Shown here piece by piece: positions 45,975 to 55,022 of a stretch of DNA of 64,000 bases (position 1 is the stretch's first letter; each line of letters opens with the position of its first letter). The stretch covers positions 21,227-85,226 of the forward strand of contig CAWUIK010000002.1 of assembly GCA_963922585.1 (NCBI GenBank), written 5' to 3'. This DNA comes from Parvicella sp963922585. GTDB taxonomy: Bacteria > Bacteroidota > Bacteroidia > Flavobacteriales_D > Parvicellaceae. The notes under the pieces were generated by a model, which saw nothing but the letters and a program-made list of their open reading frames with translations, ran no database searches and was not told the origin of the DNA. The position numbers and the translations under genes are program-made.

Positions 45975-46925
45975 TTAACCGATAAAAAGTTCTTGTAATT
46001 TTTTGAGAATAGGAAAGACAGCATAAAAACTGGCTACAAAAGCACCCCCCCAAATCAAAGCGACAAAAACTTTACCTAAAAAACCAACATCATTTTTAAC
46101 AGGCGTATTTAGTAAGTTTCGAATAGCAGGAGCTAAAACCTCTTCTTTTTCGTCATATTCCTTTGCGTCAGGCTCTAAAATATTTTCAAGTTTGGAAATG
46201 TGGATGTATTCCTTTCTAATTTTCCAATAATCACTATCAGATAGATTTGTGTAGGAAGTTTCCAAAGGAATTTCCAATAAAGATAGCCTTTTTCTTATCT
46301 TCATTATCTTTAGGTGAGACGACACTCTGGTCATCAAAAACGCACCTAAAATCATAATAGCATATGACTCGAAATACATTCCCAAAACCACTAAAGATAA
46401 TGAGGAGAGTATATGAAAAACCAGCTTGGCTTTTTCATTAAACGAAAAGAAAATCAATTCAAATAATCTTCCTCCGTCTAGAGGGTCAATGGGAATCAAA
46501 TTCAAAATATTCAATCCGATAAACATCGTTCCATAAACCAAAAAATAGGGGTTTAGCCCGAAAAGTTGTACACCCATTATCAAACCAATTCCAATCAATA
46601 TTCCAGGCAACGGACCTGCAAGTACAATGATAATTCGCTGTAATTGACTCATTTCTTCTTTTCTCCCTGTTACAACAGCACCAATAAATGGAATGAAAAA
46701 CATTCCTACATCTTCATATCCAAATGACTTCATCGCAATGAGATGTCCCATTTCATGAAGAAATAAAACCAAAACCACTAAAAAAATAAAATTTATAGAA
46801 ACAGGCAAAAACATGAACAACAAGATGAAAGCAAGTAAACTAACTACCGTTTTGATAATGCTTGCCGTATTTTTCTCGTTGATTTCTGGTTTTGGGGGAT
46901 AATATGTATAATCTTCTGAATCCAT
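45975..46925 (-). CDS. Site-2 protease family (M50) intramembrane metalloprotease
   Basis: 316 residues, about six transmembrane helices. The zinc motif HEMGH (His 57, Glu 58, His 61) lies in 'VLFLHEMGHLIAMKSFG', and the second ligand motif is 'NLIPIDPLDGGRLFELIFF'. Such proteases cleave membrane-bound regulators, for example anti-sigma factors. A ~90-residue cytoplasmic segment separates the core from a last C-terminal helix. Immediately followed by the tonB-like gene in one unit. Confidence 0.93.
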   Translation of the reverse strand: MDSEDYTYYPPKPEINEKNTASIIKTVVSLLAFILLFMFLPVSINFIFLVVLVLFLHEMGHLIAMKSFGYEDVGMFFIPFIGAVVTGRKEEMSQLQRIIIVLAGPLPGILIGIGLIMGVQLFGLNPYFLVYGTMFIGLNILNLIPIDPLDGGRLFELIFFSFNEKAKLVFHILSSLSLVVLGMYFESYAIMILGAFLMTRVSSHLKIMKIRKRLSLLEIPLETSYTNLSDSDYWKIRKEYIHISKLENILEPDAKEYDEKEEVLAPAIRNLLNTPVKNDVGFLGKVFVALIWGGAFVASFYAVFPILKKLQELFIG

Positions 46926-46930
46926 TTATA

Positions 46931-46938
46931 CAAAGATA
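46931..46938 (-). promoter_or_regulatory. -7 element TATCTTTG before the site-2 protease gene
   Basis: A TAnnTTTG match on minus, ending 5 bases before the ATG at 46925, so the mRNA should be leaderless or nearly so. Confidence 0.5.
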
Positions 46939-47019
46939 TTCGATTTTTTTTACTTTAGGATAGCGACTTGCTTAAATTGTATTAAGTACTTTGTCTTATT
47001 TATAAAGTTATTGTAAAAA

Positions 47020-47047
47020 AAACTTCAAACAACAAACTCCGAATCCT
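47020..47047 (-). repeat. Four-unit 7-bp array
   Basis: Read on minus: AGGATTC, GGAGTTT, GTTGTTT, GAAGTTT in exact 7-base register. It lies in the gap between the Ig-like lipoprotein gene and the site-2 protease gene. Confidence 0.65.
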
Positions 47048-47078
47048 GAACCAACCTAGCAATAGCGAGGTATAAATC

Positions 47079-48662
47079 CTATCTAAACTCCCACTTAATT
47101 TCAATATCCCAGCCTGTTTTTAGGTCTATAGGTTCTGCGTAGTATTCAATTCGTTCTGGATAGAGATTTTTATAATAATCACCTGTGTCCCAAAAGCCAT
47201 TCTCGTTTTTGTCAAAAATCAATCGTAATGCATATTTACCGCTTTTTAAGTATGTGAAATCTACTTTTTTTAATTCCTCAGCGGTAAGCTTTTTACTAAT
47301 AATTGGATTATCGTTTTGGAGTAATTCTAAAATAAATGAATGCCTTTCATTTACTTCTACTGAAAGCATAATGTTTCCATATTTTGCATTCTTATTTCTT
47401 TCAAAAATGGCTCCTATGGTGTCATTTTGAAGTCCATAATAACTTGACACAGCCCCAGGAAGAGCCTCTAGAGTATATGTTGATTCATCATCATATGCCG
47501 ATGCAAAAACGATTTTATCTAATGATGTTTGAACGCATTCGAATGGAATTTTTTCACCATCTTTCAAAATGCTGATTTTACTTTCATCTATCTGTTCAAT
47601 AGGCTGAGAGAAAACAAAAAATAAATCTTCTTGAGGCTTTAAACCATCCAGAGCATTTGTTGTAAAAGTAAGCGAAGAATCAACTGGTAATTTGATGTTG
47701 GTATTTACTTTTTTGGAACCTTGGACAATCATGCCGTATTTTGGTTGTGGAATTACCTTTGGGTTGATCCAATAAAAAATACTGTCTTCTGTTGATGAAA
47801 GTTCAAATTCTTTTTTTAGAAATATATTCAAAACAGAATCTTCAAAAATAGGATTTGAAGTATCCAACCTATGGTTCACAACAATCAAACCTTTTCCATT
47901 ATTTCTGAGCACAGAAGTGGTAATTTCAAATGTCTTAGGAAGATGCGAAAATACGCCTATGGTATCAGTAATCGTATCATTTTGGGCATCAAATCGGTTG
48001 TTGATGAAGCCAATTTTTTCTTCTTTTATCTGAAATTTGTAATCTCCATTTTTATCTTCCAAGGCTACCACTTTGAAATTTCCCTCAGCAATATTTTGGA
48101 TATTACACAATCCTTGAGCATTGGTTTTGCCAAAGTAGGTAGGTTTCTTTTTTTGTACTACTGAATCACTTTCATCTTGATATAAAAGCACCAAAATATC
48201 TTTTTCTGGCTTTTTGGTAAAAGCATTAAATACAAAGGCCTTATATTCCAGAGAATCTATAAAACTTCCTGTAGAAAAAACATATTTGTAATTCGAAAAT
48301 ACATTTCCTTCCGTATTGTCGACAATGGCATCTCCAAAATTGATAATATAGGTTGTGTTGTTTTGGAGCGGTTCCTGAAAATTAATCATCAACTTTTTAC
48401 CTTTGGTATAAATCTCTGGTGTTTTCTCTAAAAAAGGTGTGATAATGATTTGTTTGTCAGGGTTTTTTAATGCTATCAGTTCATTAAAATGAATTACAAT
48501 ATTGGGACTAGAAAAATTAACGCTTCCATTTCTAGGCTCTTCCATTTTCAATGTGTCAATCATGGGTGGAGTTGTGTCTTTTTCACCCCCTGTGATTTGA
48601 GTTTGCTGAGCACATTTTGTAAACAAAAATGCAAAAATTATGATGAAAAAAGAGTGTTTCAA
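47079..48662 (-). CDS. Ig-like (Big_5/SbsA-type) domain lipoprotein
   Basis: 527 residues. Lipobox FTKC (Cys 17) marks an envelope lipoprotein. The N-terminal part 'GGEKDTTPPMIDTLKMEEP' and 'NIVIHFNELIALKNPDKQII' is the SbsA-type Ig-like fold typical of Bacteroidota proteins of this size. Further beta domains follow, and the C-terminus 'GKYALRLIFDKNENGFWDTGDY' is a carboxypeptidase-regulatory-like motif. It may have a structural or adhesive role. It overlaps the msrC gene by 4 bases, so they share an mRNA. Confidence 0.85.
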   Translation of the reverse strand: MKHSFFIIIFAFLFTKCAQQTQITGGEKDTTPPMIDTLKMEEPRNGSVNFSSPNIVIHFNELIALKNPDKQIIITPFLEKTPEIYTKGKKLMINFQEPLQNNTTYIINFGDAIVDNTEGNVFSNYKYVFSTGSFIDSLEYKAFVFNAFTKKPEKDILVLLYQDESDSVVQKKKPTYFGKTNAQGLCNIQNIAEGNFKVVALEDKNGDYKFQIKEEKIGFINNRFDAQNDTITDTIGVFSHLPKTFEITTSVLRNNGKGLIVVNHRLDTSNPIFEDSVLNIFLKKEFELSSTEDSIFYWINPKVIPQPKYGMIVQGSKKVNTNIKLPVDSSLTFTTNALDGLKPQEDLFFVFSQPIEQIDESKISILKDGEKIPFECVQTSLDKIVFASAYDDESTYTLEALPGAVSSYYGLQNDTIGAIFERNKNAKYGNIMLSVEVNERHSFILELLQNDNPIISKKLTAEELKKVDFTYLKSGKYALRLIFDKNENGFWDTGDYYKNLYPERIEYYAEPIDLKTGWDIEIKWEFR

Positions 48663-49156
48663 TTTTTAGAAGTGATTATTTTGCTTAATAATTTTCCTAT
48701 CTGTTCCAATCCATTTTGATCATCCTGATCAAAATCATTGAGTTTATCGCTGTCCACATCCAAAACGCCTATTACTTCTTGATTATTGTCAAACAAGGGC
48801 ACGACCACTTCCGATTTTGAATCCGAACTACAAGCAATATGTCCAGGGAATGCTTCCACATCTGGAACCAAAAGAGTTTCTTTTAATTCCCAAGACTTTC
48901 CACAAACGCCTTTTCCTTTAGCAATTCTAGTGCAAGCCAATGGTCCTTGAAATGGTCCCAAAACCAATTCCCCATCTTTCACAAGATAAACACCTACCCA
49001 GAAAAACCCAAACCCATATTTCAAGCAAGCCATGATATTACTCACATTTGCAATCCAATCACTTTCTCCCTCAGTAAGTGCTTCTAATTGCAATAAAGCA
49101 TTTTCATACTGTTCTTTTTTACTTGTGGATGTATTTACTAAAAAGGTATCTGCCAT
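48659..49156 (-). CDS. msrC: Free methionine-(R)-sulfoxide reductase (GAF domain)
   Basis: 165 residues, one GAF domain. The three Cys residues of the fRMsr family are present at 75, 85 and 109 ('GPLACTRIAKGKGVCGKS' and 'GHIACSSDSKSEVVVPL'), with the 10 and 24 spacing of the E. coli enzyme. It reduces free Met-R-sulfoxide, protecting against oxidation. The symbol follows the E. coli naming. It is the first gene of a two-gene unit with the Ig-like lipoprotein. Confidence 0.92.
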   Translation of the reverse strand: MADTFLVNTSTSKKEQYENALLQLEALTEGESDWIANVSNIMACLKYGFGFFWVGVYLVKDGELVLGPFQGPLACTRIAKGKGVCGKSWELKETLLVPDVEAFPGHIACSSDSKSEVVVPLFDNNQEVIGVLDVDSDKLNDFDQDDQNGLEQIGKLLSKIITSKN

Positions 49157-49210
49157 ATTTTAAAATCATTTGAGATGTAAAGGTAGTTTTTTTCAATGAA
49201 ATAGTGTTTT

Positions 49211-50560
49211 TTATTCGGTTTTTTGATTGATAAACCATTCGATGTATTCATTTATTTTAATCCCCAAATAATAGGGAAGGTTTAATAAATAAAACTCTTT
49301 TCCAAGTGGCGTTTTTAATTTGTTTATTTCTAATTTCCCCGCATACATTCTTACTGCATATTGATGTGGGCACTGTTCCATAAATTGATGTAGAGATCTT
49401 AATTTTCCAACAGGACCAGATTTAATTTCTACGGGAATGAGTTTACTTTTGTATGGAATTATTAAATCCACTTCTGCAGAGGATTGTTTTTTTTCTCTTA
49501 CCCAAAAATGAGGTTTGTGAAAACTAAACACATTTAATGACATTATTTCCTGCGTAATCACTTGAGGAATTAAAGCGCCTTTAAAAGCATTGCTTAAATC
49601 TTTCATTCCTATGAGTTCGTGTTGAATATTTAACGAAAAATTGACCAATCCAATATCTAAAAACTGAATTCGTGGTTTTTTTCTTAAGTCACTTTTTAAA
49701 GGAAAATCAACCTCTGTTGTTGGATAAATAAGTTGTAGTATTTTAGCATCGTCTAAGCTTCTAAATGCTTCTCCAACTTCACGAGATTTATAATTGGAAT
49801 TTCCAAAATTTTGAAATGTAACTCTTGTATCCAAAAAATTGTGTGCTGACGAAATAATATGAGAAATTACCCTTTCATCAGTTGCCGATTTTGCGTATTT
49901 TTTTACATCACTTTTATAAGTGCTCCAAATACTTTCATATATTTCGAAAAGCCCTATCATACTGTCGTTAGAAACATACTGCTGAAGAACTTCTGGCATT
50001 CCTCCTATTATAGCATAATCGTGAAAATAATCTAAAAGGGTACTGTGTGCTGTTGAAGGAAGTGGAATTTGATTTAAAACATCCAAAGCATTAGTTTTAC
50101 CTTTTGCATTTAAAAATTCTTCAAAGTTTAGCGGAAATAAATACATAAAAGTCACTCTACCCACAGGAAAACTCTTAATTTGACTTAAAGAAAATTCCAG
50201 TAATGAACCTGCTGAGATTATATGTAATTCGGGGTATTCCTCATAAAAATACCTCAATAATGCAATCGCTTTGGGGCTTTCTTGTATTTCATCTATAAAT
50301 AAAAGTGTGTTGGATGCATCATAGTTCAATTCGAATTTTAAAAAAATGGCTCCTAAAATATCTTTTACATTATCTAAATCTTCAAAATAAACTACATCTT
50401 CTGGTTGCTCAAGATTTAAATATATATACTGTTTGTAATTTGAAGAAAACTGTTTTATCAACGTGGTTTTGCCAACTTGTCTAGCTCCTCTTAAAATTAA
50501 GGGCTTTCTATTGGGGTTTTCTTTCCACTTTAGGAGTTCTTTTAAGGCTTTTCGTTGCAT
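49211..50560 (-). CDS. AAA-type ATPase with DUF4143 C-terminal domain
   Basis: 449 residues. Walker A 'GARQVGKTT' is at residues 25-33 and Walker B 'LLFIDEIQESP' near 84. An arginine-finger region 'PVGRVTFMYLFPLNFEEF' follows, and the C-terminal DUF4143 nuclease-like fold shows 'REKKQSSAEVDLIIPYKSKLIPVEIKSG' (in part) with D/ExK-type residues. These ATPases are common, mobile among bacteria, and of uncertain function. Three 33-bp repeats lie directly upstream. It is alone on its strand here. Confidence 0.9.
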   Translation of the reverse strand: MQRKALKELLKWKENPNRKPLILRGARQVGKTTLIKQFSSNYKQYIYLNLEQPEDVVYFEDLDNVKDILGAIFLKFELNYDASNTLLFIDEIQESPKAIALLRYFYEEYPELHIISAGSLLEFSLSQIKSFPVGRVTFMYLFPLNFEEFLNAKGKTNALDVLNQIPLPSTAHSTLLDYFHDYAIIGGMPEVLQQYVSNDSMIGLFEIYESIWSTYKSDVKKYAKSATDERVISHIISSAHNFLDTRVTFQNFGNSNYKSREVGEAFRSLDDAKILQLIYPTTEVDFPLKSDLRKKPRIQFLDIGLVNFSLNIQHELIGMKDLSNAFKGALIPQVITQEIMSLNVFSFHKPHFWVREKKQSSAEVDLIIPYKSKLIPVEIKSGPVGKLRSLHQFMEQCPHQYAVRMYAGKLEINKLKTPLGKEFYLLNLPYYLGIKINEYIEWFINQKTE

Positions 50561-50606
50561 TTTTAAATCTAAATTTCATCACAAAGTAACAAATTTATTT
50601 TTACTA

Positions 50607-50698
50607 TTGTAACAAAGTCAGGGCATTTTTCTCATTTTTTTGTAACAAAGTCAGGGCATTTTTCTCGTTTTCTTGTAACAAAGTCAGGGTATATTTCA
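50607..50698 (-). repeat. Three direct repeats, period exactly 33 bp, upstream of the DUF4143 ATPase gene
   Basis: Copies begin at 50607, 50640 and 50673, the last cut short. Each contains, on minus, the conserved core GCCCTGACTTTGTTACAA (GATACC-type change in the third). The array ends 46 bases before the ATPase start. CTTTG and TTTGTTAC inside each unit resemble promoter -7 sequences, so the repeats could be stacked promoters or operators. Confidence 0.8.
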
Positions 50699-50713
50699 AT
50701 TTTTTATAAAAAT

Positions 50714-50818
50714 TTTGTTCGTAGTTCGGTGTTTGTAGTTAATTGAATAAGTAAATAAGCGGAGGGTTAGGTTGTGAATGAAAGTCCAAAAAACACTGAA
50801 CATCATACTCCGAACCCC
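50714..50818. repeat. Inward-facing 7-bp arrays between ATPase and E1 genes
   Basis: Plus strand 50714-50741: TTTGTTC, GTAGTTC, GGTGTTT, GTAGTTA. Minus strand 50818-50791: GGGGTTC, GGAGTAT, GATGTTC, AGTGTTT. The two arrays face each other across about 50 bases. The 376-base gap 50561-50936 contains these, the 33-bp repeats and no gene. Confidence 0.65.
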
Positions 50819-50936
50819 AAACAAGAAAATTCTTTCCCAATCAAAATCTAATTTTTTGCTAAAATCTAAATGATTCAATTGAATTTTTTGTAAATTGCAC
50901 AATAATTTAGAGATTTATACAAAAACTTTACAATAA

Positions 50937-53036
50937 ATGGCAACTTCAGCACCTGCAAAGAAGACGACAAAACCCCAAAAATCATCTGTTGACACTTCAA
51001 TATTACTCAATGCTTATCGCCTAATGAGTACTGCAAAATGTTTGACAGAACTTTACGAAGAAAATAAAACCATTACAGCAAAATATGTTCATGCTACTTC
51101 AAGAGGTCACGAAGCCATTCAGTTAGCTACTGGTATGCAATTGCTCCCTCAAGATTTTGTCGCTCCTTACTACCGTGATGATAGTATTCTCTTGGGAATT
51201 GGTATCACACCTTTTGAGTTGATGCTTCAAGTTTTAGCAAAAAGAAACGATATCTTTTCAGGTGGAAGAACCTATTATTCTCACCCTAGTTTGAACAGTC
51301 CTGATATGCCCAAAATTCCACATCAAAGTTCGGCTACAGGAATGCAAGCAATCCCCACTACAGGTGTTGCGATGGGAATTCAATACAAAGAACAAGAAGG
51401 AATTGCTGAAGATTTGAAAGAAAAACCAGTTGTAGTTTGCTCTCTAGGAGATGCTTCTTGTACAGAAGGAGAAGTCTCAGAGGCTTTTCAAATGGCGTGT
51501 TTGAAACAATTGCCGATTGTATTTTTAGTTCAAGACAACAATTGGGACATTTCGGCTAGTGCAGACGAAATCAGAGCACAAGATATTACTCATTTTGCCA
51601 AAGGATTTAAAGGTCTGGAAGTAAGAACCATCAATGGAAGCGACTTTACAGAATGCTACAAAACAGTAGAAGAAGTTTTCGAAACGGTAAGAACAGAAAG
51701 GAGACCTTTTTTAATCCACGCCAAAGTGCCTCTTTTGAATCACCACACTTCTGGTGTAAGAATGGAGTGGTACAGAGATGATTTAGATGAAGCCAAAACA
51801 AGAGACCCATTTCCAATTTTAGTGAATCAACTCTTGGAAGCGGGAATTTCGCAATCTGAGTTAGATGAAATATATAGCGAAGCTAAAAATTTAGTCGCTG
51901 AAGATTATCAAAAAGCTTTAGTAGAAGAAGATCCAAGACCAGAGGATTTGACAGATTATATTTTTGCTCCTACTCCAATCACAGAAGAAAAGGGAGAAAG
52001 AGCACCAGCAGGAAAAGAACCGACAGTGATGGTAGATGCTGCACTTTTTGCCATTAGAGAATTGATGTCTACTCATCCAGAATGTCTGCTATACGGACAA
52101 GATGTTGGAAGAAGGTTAGGCGGTGTTTTTAGAGAAGCGGCCACCTTGGCGCAAACTTTTGGTGATAATAGAGTTTTCAATACACCGATTCAAGAAGCAT
52201 TTATTATTGGAAGTACCGTTGGAATGTCTGCTGTAGGGCTAAAGCCTATTGTTGAAGTTCAGTTTGCAGATTATATTTGGCCTGGATTGAATCAATTATT
52301 TACAGAAGTGAGTCGTTCTTATTATTTGTCAAATGGAAAATGGCCGGTGAGTATGATTTTGAGAGTTCCAATTGGCGCTTACGGTTCGGGCGGTCCTTAC
52401 CATTCTTCGAGTGTGGAATCTGTTGTGACAAATATAAGGGGTGTGAAAGTCGCTTATCCAAGCACAGGAGCCGATTTGAAAGGCTTGCTAAAGTCTGCTT
52501 ACTACGATCCTAATCCTGTAGTAATTTTCGAGCACAAAGGTTTGTATTGGAGTAAAATCAAAGGTACAGAAGGGGCTAGAACCATCGAACCAGACGAAGA
52601 TTATGTCATTCCTTTTGGAAAAGCGAGAACCGTTTTGGAAGCAGACCCAGCCAAAGTAGCAAATGGTGAATCTGTAGCGGTGATAACCTATGGAAGAGGT
52701 GTTTATTGGACTTTGGAAGCCGAAAAACAATACAAAGGACAAGTAGAAATCATAGATTTGAGAACCTTAAATCCTATTGATGAAGACGCCATGTATGCTG
52801 CTGCCAAAAAACACAATAAGGCAATCATTGTAACTGAGGAATCTGTAGAATGTAGTTTCTCGCTAGGATTGGTAGCCAGAATTCAAAAAAATTGCTTCAA
52901 AGACTTGGATGCTCCTGTTGAGATTGTCGGTTCTGTGGACACTCCTGCCATTCCTTTAAACTCAGTTTTGGAATTTACTTTGTTACCTAATGCCGAAAAA
53001 GTAGGGAAGAAAATTGGGGAGGTTTTGAGTTATTAG
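50937..53036 (+). CDS. Fused E1 alpha/beta thiamine-diphosphate dehydrogenase (branched-chain 2-oxoacid type)
   Basis: 699 residues. Residues ~20-340 form the E1 alpha half, with the ThDP motif GDASCTEGEVSEAFQMA running to DNNWDIS near 170-205. Residues ~365-699 form the E1 beta half ('LYGQDVGRRLGGVFREA', 'RVFNTPIQEAFIIGSTVGM', 'VEVQFADYIWPGLNQL'). Fusion of the two E1 subunits is usual in Bacteroidota. It decarboxylates branched-chain or related 2-oxoacids and passes acyl groups to a lipoyl E2, which is not encoded nearby. Exact substrate is inferred. Confidence 0.92.
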   Translation: MATSAPAKKTTKPQKSSVDTSILLNAYRLMSTAKCLTELYEENKTITAKYVHATSRGHEAIQLATGMQLLPQDFVAPYYRDDSILLGIGITPFELMLQVLAKRNDIFSGGRTYYSHPSLNSPDMPKIPHQSSATGMQAIPTTGVAMGIQYKEQEGIAEDLKEKPVVVCSLGDASCTEGEVSEAFQMACLKQLPIVFLVQDNNWDISASADEIRAQDITHFAKGFKGLEVRTINGSDFTECYKTVEEVFETVRTERRPFLIHAKVPLLNHHTSGVRMEWYRDDLDEAKTRDPFPILVNQLLEAGISQSELDEIYSEAKNLVAEDYQKALVEEDPRPEDLTDYIFAPTPITEEKGERAPAGKEPTVMVDAALFAIRELMSTHPECLLYGQDVGRRLGGVFREAATLAQTFGDNRVFNTPIQEAFIIGSTVGMSAVGLKPIVEVQFADYIWPGLNQLFTEVSRSYYLSNGKWPVSMILRVPIGAYGSGGPYHSSSVESVVTNIRGVKVAYPSTGADLKGLLKSAYYDPNPVVIFEHKGLYWSKIKGTEGARTIEPDEDYVIPFGKARTVLEADPAKVANGESVAVITYGRGVYWTLEAEKQYKGQVEIIDLRTLNPIDEDAMYAAAKKHNKAIIVTEESVECSFSLGLVARIQKNCFKDLDAPVEIVGSVDTPAIPLNSVLEFTLLPNAEKVGKKIGEVLSY

Positions 53037-53160
53037 ATTTAAAGACTTACGACAAACGATGTAACGATTTTATAATAGTTTATTTGACAAAAATCAATCA
53101 CAAAATAGAAAGTTGTTTCGAGACTGTTTGTTGTAGCAATATAATCTTTGTAAATTCCAA

Positions 53161-54129
53161 TTACCTCGCTGTACAAAATACCCAGTAAGATTTCCAATTA
53201 CTATTGGGGTCAAAATAGAAACCAACACCTACATACTTGCTATCAGGATTGAACATGTTTTCATAATGTCCTTTGCTATTATACCACTGCATATAAGTAG
53301 CTTGAGGACTTTCATTTCCTGCCGCAATGTTTTCTGTATTTACAAAAGAGTCTTTGTAAAACAATTTTATTCTATCAAAGGCGCTTCCTAAAGTGATGAG
53401 TTTTCCATTTACCCTATCTTTACTTTCATGCGTAAAATAATTTTGAGAAGCCATGTCATAAGCATGATACCTTGAAGCTCTTGCCAAATCTTCGTTCCAA
53501 ATAAGCGGTTGCAATCCTTTTTCTTTTCTAGCTTTATTTAATATTTCTACCAGTTGTTTTTCACTAGTTACGCTTGTTGAAGGAATCGCTTCTGTGCCCT
53601 TGGGCAATCCAAAATATGCTCCTTTTTCATACTTGTCTGGAGTTTCTTTGGCATAATTTTCATTTTTATCTTTTCTTTCTACATTATTGTTTTTCAAAGA
53701 TTTTCCTGTCATTTTCGAAAACCGTGTTTGAAGTTTAATCGCTTTGTCTGACAATCCTTCTTCATCTAGTTTAGGAATGAGTTCCAAAACAAACTCTTCA
53801 ATTAAAATGAGTTTTTCGTCCCATTTTTTATTTTCCAAAATTGAATTATCAGCATATTTTGAAAATTTATTGCCGTAATTGATGGCATTACTCAAAAAAG
53901 TATATTTACGAGAATTTCTTGTTTCAATAGAATACTTATCAATAGAAATTTGATATAAATAAAAGTAAGATATTGCATTTTTGCTATTTTTTGAAATCAA
54001 CTTACCTGCATATTCATAACATTTTGAAGCATCTTGAAGATAAAGTTTTTCTAACTTCTTTTCTTCTTTGGATTGTCCTAAAACTATCAAGAAACTAACT
54101 GAGAATAAGAGGCTTAATAAATAGTTCAT
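53161..54129 (-). CDS. CAP (SCP-like) domain secreted protein
   Basis: 322 residues from the ATG at 54129, which begins a signal peptide ending LGQ; the longer frame to 54192 would cross the promoter element at 54149-54156. The N-terminal half is helical and without a known family. The C-terminal ~120 residues are a CAP domain: 'LNKARKEKGLQPLIWNEDL', 'ASRYHAYDMASQNYFTHES', 'NTENIAAG' and 'GHYENMFNPDSKYVGVGF', with the conserved His and Glu residues. Secreted or periplasmic; activity unknown. Confidence 0.87.
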   Translation of the reverse strand: MNYLLSLLFSVSFLIVLGQSKEEKKLEKLYLQDASKCYEYAGKLISKNSKNAISYFYLYQISIDKYSIETRNSRKYTFLSNAINYGNKFSKYADNSILENKKWDEKLILIEEFVLELIPKLDEEGLSDKAIKLQTRFSKMTGKSLKNNNVERKDKNENYAKETPDKYEKGAYFGLPKGTEAIPSTSVTSEKQLVEILNKARKEKGLQPLIWNEDLARASRYHAYDMASQNYFTHESKDRVNGKLITLGSAFDRIKLFYKDSFVNTENIAAGNESPQATYMQWYNSKGHYENMFNPDSKYVGVGFYFDPNSNWKSYWVFCTAR

Positions 54130-54148
54130 CTTCTTTAATTTTATCTTA

Positions 54149-54156
54149 CAAATATA
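54149..54156 (-). promoter_or_regulatory. -7 element TATATTTG for the CAP protein gene
   Basis: A TAnnTTTG match on minus, 19 bases before the ATG at 54129. It supports that start. Confidence 0.5.
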
Positions 54157-54293
54157 AAACTGAAAACATTCTTTTTGGTTACGAAAAAACACGGATAATT
54201 ATGTCATTATTTTCAATAATATATTTTTTTAACTTATTTATGTTTGGTTTTAATAATTATTTCTACCTTAGATGCTTCAAAAATTTGGATATT

Positions 54294-54908
54294 ATGCATA
54301 TAGCAATAGCAGGAAATATAGGCGCAGGTAAAACCACCTTAACAGAATTATTATCAAAACATTACGGTTGGGAAACTCATTATGAAGATGTTGATACAAA
54401 TCCATACTTGTTAGACTTTTATGATGACATGCAGCGTTGGGCCTTTAATTTACAAGTGTATTATTTGAATAGCAGATTTACTCAAATTCAAGAAATTAAA
54501 GAGAGTACTAAAACGGTCATTCAAGACAGAACTATTTATGAAGATGCATTTATTTTTGCTCCTAATCTTCATTCTATGGGATTGATGACCACTAGAGATT
54601 TTGAAAATTATTTTTCTCTTTTCAATCTGATGGAATCTTTTATCTCTGCACCTGATTTATTGATTTACCTTAGAGCTAGTGTTCCTAAATTAGTTCAAAA
54701 TATTCAAAGTAGAGGAAGAGAATACGAAGAAAGTATTCGAATTGATTACCTAAAAAGACTGAATGAAAGATATGAAGCATGGATTTCTACTTACGATAAA
54801 GGTAAACTGCTTGTCATTGACATCGATGACAATTCTTTCAACGAAAATCCAGAGGATTTAGGTAAAATTATTCAAATGATAGACGCTGAATTGCACGGAT
54901 TGTTTTAG
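54294..54908 (+). CDS. Deoxynucleoside kinase
   Basis: 204 residues from the ATG at 54294. The frame is open upstream to 54201, but the family begins at MHIAIAGNIGAGKTT, whose P-loop is at residues 7-15. Further motifs: 'EDVDTNPYLLDFYDDMQRWAFNLQVYYLNSRF' (in part) and 'VIQDRTIYEDAFIF' with the DR(T/S) signature. It phosphorylates deoxyribonucleosides for salvage; which base cannot be told. Confidence 0.92.
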   Translation: MHIAIAGNIGAGKTTLTELLSKHYGWETHYEDVDTNPYLLDFYDDMQRWAFNLQVYYLNSRFTQIQEIKESTKTVIQDRTIYEDAFIFAPNLHSMGLMTTRDFENYFSLFNLMESFISAPDLLIYLRASVPKLVQNIQSRGREYEESIRIDYLKRLNERYEAWISTYDKGKLLVIDIDDNSFNENPEDLGKIIQMIDAELHGLF

Positions 54909-54948
54909 TCTCTATTCCAATAGTCTTTGGCTGTTAGTTATGAGTAAA

Positions 54949-54976
54949 CTTTTAGCCTTTAACTTTAAACTTTTTC
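54949..54976. repeat. Four-unit T-rich 7-bp array before ychF
   Basis: CTTTTAG, CCTTTAA, CTTTAAA, CTTTTTC repeat in 7-base register in the gap between the kinase gene and ychF. It is a variant sequence of the period-7 family. Confidence 0.45.
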
Positions 54977-55022
54977 AATCCTTTTTTATTTCTTTGCAAC
55001 TTCAAATTTATCAAAACAAATT

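Noticed and set aside
50607..50698. CRISPR-like repeats
   Set aside because: The period is 33 with no unique spacers between the repeats and no cas genes; these are plain tandem direct repeats.
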